Assembly (NCBI RefSeq): GCF_000970795.1
Contig: NZ_KQ034028.1
Location: 349,537 to 413,536, forward strand
From: Bombilactobacillus mellifer
GTDB taxonomy: Bacteria; Bacillota; Bacilli; Lactobacillales; Lactobacillaceae
DNA length: 64,000 bases
Reading direction: 5' to 3'
Positions 62,072 through 64,000 of the stretch are shown here, in pieces (within the stretch, counting starts at the first letter, position 1; each line of letters starts with the position of its first letter). The position numbers and the translations under genes were made by a program. Under the pieces are notes generated by a model, which ran no database searches, was not told the DNA's origin, and saw nothing but the letters and a program-made list of their open reading frames with translations.

Positions 62072-62607
62072 AACAACAGTAAGTTTGTTAGAGGCTTAGA
62101 GTTTGAAAATAGGATATTAATTGATGGATTATTGTGTCAGTAACCGAATTGTCCGGAGGATTATTGCCCTTTAGTCGAACGTTTTTTAGATGGTTATTGG
62201 CTCAATTCCGTCTTCAGCCGAGCTTTTCTTTAGAATTGATTGTGGAAAAACGGGGCTTGCATTTCATACTTGCAGCAACTACAATAAATTTTTCATTTAA
62301 AACATTTCATATCAGTTCAAAATAAAAAAATTGGAAATAGTCAGATTGGAAATTCTACTCCACCATCTATGATACTTTTGGGGTTCTTAAAATTCTGAAA
62401 ATTACCCACAAGAGGACTATACAGGCTTGACAACAGCTTGTAGTTTTGTGTTACAGGATATTTGACTAATAGCTGGCTAAAGCTTTATGCGTATGGTGCA
62501 GAATCTAACCGTGATTTTGCCGAGCATTCATTAGCTTGTAATGGGCGAGATCCCAAGCGGGCAGTGACAAATGGCTTGTAGATATTTCCAATTGGAAAGG
62601 AGCTTTT
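62072..62607. other. Gene-poor region between rex and the LTA-synthase-like gene
   Basis: A 63-codon frame at 62134-62325 (internal TTG at 62164 after CCGGAGG) shows hydrophobic and basic patches but no family resemblance, and I leave it uncalled. A TTGACA at 62427-62432 with TTACAG 18 bp later may start the downstream gene. I see no RNA gene or terminator after rex. Confidence 0.5.
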
Positions 62608-64000
62608 TTGCGTAAAAAGGTACTAATTCAAAGTGGCTATGCCCTGTTGCGCCTGCTGGTTTTAGGGCTGGCAGCTTATTTGCTGTACTTTGCCTTACAA
62701 TTGGCGCTCACAGGAGCATTTTGGAAAAATTTTCTGGAAACCTGGACTCGCTTCTTTGATGGAAGCAGTCCAGTTTTTTGGGTTAATTATGGAGTAGCAT
62801 TAGGTTTAGTGAGTTTAATCATCACGCTCATCGGTGATTATTGGTTAGGTTTAGCTACTGCGACTAGTTTAGGAATAATTTTCATTTTTGTTGATTATAC
62901 CAAAATTGTTTCGCGTTCCGAACCCTTGCTGCCGAGTGATTTTTTGATGGCTGGTCAAGCAGGTGATTTAATTCAAATGATTAAATTGAAAGCCATCTTT
63001 TTGTTGTTAGGGACCATTCTGCTGATTTTTCTGGTGGCATATTTGTTACACCGCTGGAGCCGACCGCTATGGTGGAATTATCATACTTTAGTTTGGCCGC
63101 TACGCGTTTTGGTTGTAGTCAGCTTGGGCGGACTATTAACTCTTTTTTCCCAGGCGGGTAATTCTAAATCTTTCGCGGCTGTTAAATTAGCCCAATGGGG
63201 TATGGCAAATATTGACCACGAACAATTAGCTAACTATCAAAATTGCGGTTCGCTAGTGGCTTTTACTTTTAATATTAAAACGGATCCCATGACTCGTCCG
63301 CAGAATTATAGTGCCGCTACAATGGCAACGATCGCTAAACGTTACCGCAATGGTTTGGCTCAGCAGAATCAAGGCAAAAAATTTGCGGATGTTAATATCA
63401 TTTATATTTTAAATGAATCTTTAACAAATCCAGAACGAACCGCGGATCGTTATCCACTTACAGGAACACAAAATCCAATGCCTTATCTGACGCAAATTTT
63501 AGATAATCCTGCTGAAAATCAAGCTTCCGGTTATATGATTAGTCCTGGCTTTGGCGGCGGCACAGCGAATATTGAATTTGAAGCGAATACTGGTTTTTCT
63601 AATTACTTTTTAAATAATACACCTTACCAGGATATTCTTTCCAAAAAGAGTTACTTCCCGAGTCTAATGCATTATTTAGATGCGGCGCATTATCAATCGC
63701 AAGCTTATCATCCTTATTCCGGGACAATGTATCGCCGCCGCCAAGTCTATCCGGGATTAGGAATTAAACAATTTCGCGATCATAATCAATTAAAGGGTTT
63801 AAAGCAATCACCATATGGCCTTTATACTTCTGATGCTTCAGCATATCCGAATTTTTATGCCCAACAAAAACGAACCCGGCAGTTTAGTTTGATGATTACC
63901 ATGCAAAATCATATGCCTTTTGAGGCCGCTAAGGGAAGTAATGCGACTTTCACTTTAGAATCACCGGTGGCTAATGATCAAGATAAGACCAATCGATTGC
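62608..64000 (+). CDS. LTA synthase/phosphoglycerol transferase family protein, N-terminal part
   Basis: The open frame starts with TTG at 62608 after AAAGGAG and runs off the right edge (more than 460 codons). Five membrane helices occupy residues 1 to about 190. The extracellular sulfatase-fold domain then begins with VNIIYILNESLTNPERT (metal-binding Asn-Glu region) and has the candidate nucleophile in GFGGGTANIEFEANTG. LtaS enzymes polymerise glycerol phosphate onto lipid anchors. Whether this one makes lipoteichoic acid or modifies another polymer cannot be told; the C terminus is missing. Confidence 0.85.
   Translation, partial: MRKKVLIQSGYALLRLLVLGLAAYLLYFALQLALTGAFWKNFLETWTRFFDGSSPVFWVNYGVALGLVSLIITLIGDYWLGLATATSLGIIFIFVDYTKIVSRSEPLLPSDFLMAGQAGDLIQMIKLKAIFLLLGTILLIFLVAYLLHRWSRPLWWNYHTLVWPLRVLVVVSLGGLLTLFSQAGNSKSFAAVKLAQWGMANIDHEQLANYQNCGSLVAFTFNIKTDPMTRPQNYSAATMATIAKRYRNGLAQQNQGKKFADVNIIYILNESLTNPERTADRYPLTGTQNPMPYLTQILDNPAENQASGYMISPGFGGGTANIEFEANTGFSNYFLNNTPYQDILSKKSYFPSLMHYLDAAHYQSQAYHPYSGTMYRRRQVYPGLGIKQFRDHNQLKGLKQSPYGLYTSDASAYPNFYAQQKRTRQFSLMITMQNHMPFEAAKGSNATFTLESPVANDQDKTNRL

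Noticed and set aside
62134-62325. A 63-codon ORF between rex and the LTA-synthase-like gene
   Set aside because: The only good ribosome-binding site precedes an internal TTG, the composition is mixed, and no family resemblance is visible. It could be a decayed gene, but I cannot support it.

Overview
The window is a chromosomal segment of a low-GC Gram-positive lactic acid bacterium, most likely family Lactobacillaceae. Supporting features are a malolactic enzyme with its malate permease, aminopeptidase C, LPXTG surface proteins, tandem Kup potassium transporters, an L10 leader, a THF-riboswitch folT gene, a small SRP RNA between tadA and dnaX, and ComK- and SigH-like regulators. I cannot fix the genus from the sequence alone. 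Most of the window is ordinary housekeeping DNA; the accessory interest is at the left end and in about 40.3-56 kb.

Layout. 0-4 kb: the end of one LPXTG surface protein and a complete 787-aa paralogue, sharing a near-identical 3' module. Between them lies a decayed rplM-rpsI fragment. 4-6.7 kb: malolactic operon (mleS, AEC permease). 6.8-19.6 kb: a membrane-anchored unknown protein, a 69-aa orphan, CDF metal exporter, signal peptidase I, a second AEC permease with gpmA, two kup genes, a secreted serine hydrolase, pepC, rpiA and an acetyltransferase. 19.6-32.4 kb: a long co-directional information-processing block: dut, radA, gltX, cysS, mrnC, rlmB, yacP, a SigH-like sigma factor, rpmG, secE, nusG, rplK-rplA, rplJ-rplL, an L,D-transpeptidase, a methyltransferase and tadA. 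The ribosomal genes carry two look-alike L1-binding structures and a full L10 leader with attenuator. 32.4-40.3 kb: ffs, dnaX, recR (no ybaB between them), a membrane acyltransferase, tmk, darA, holB, yabA, rsmI and an acyl-ACP thioesterase.

40.3-45.7 kb: a Bce-type peptide sensing/detoxification module (response regulator, intramembrane-sensing kinase, ABC ATPase, FtsX-like permease) led by a small unknown membrane protein. 45.7-48.4 kb: a reverse-strand sulfur-uptake operon (YeeE-type thiosulfate channel, tandem-rhodanese lipoprotein, TusA-like protein) behind a long, potentially structured leader. 48.6-52.3 kb: ThrE-type exporter, a carboxymuconolactone-decarboxylase-like protein, then a ComK-like regulator and a short sigma-factor-like protein. 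52.5-56.1 kb: divergent amidohydrolase and GltS-like membrane protein, and asparaginase. 56.1-64 kb: THF riboswitch-folT, the tsaB-rimI-tsaD cluster, an ABC-F protein, rex, and the start of an LTA-synthase-like gene cut by the window end.

The genes connect at several points. Malate uptake and decarboxylation are paired. Kup transporters and DarA both belong to the c-di-AMP/potassium circuit known in Firmicutes. ComK, the short sigma factor and the SigH-like factor suggest a competence or stationary-phase regulon. Nothing here is clearly a wholly new system. The best candidates for undescribed biology are the sulfur operon with its exported rhodanese and leader, the extra membrane protein of the Bce module, the ComK/sigma pair and the amidohydrolase/GltS-like pair.
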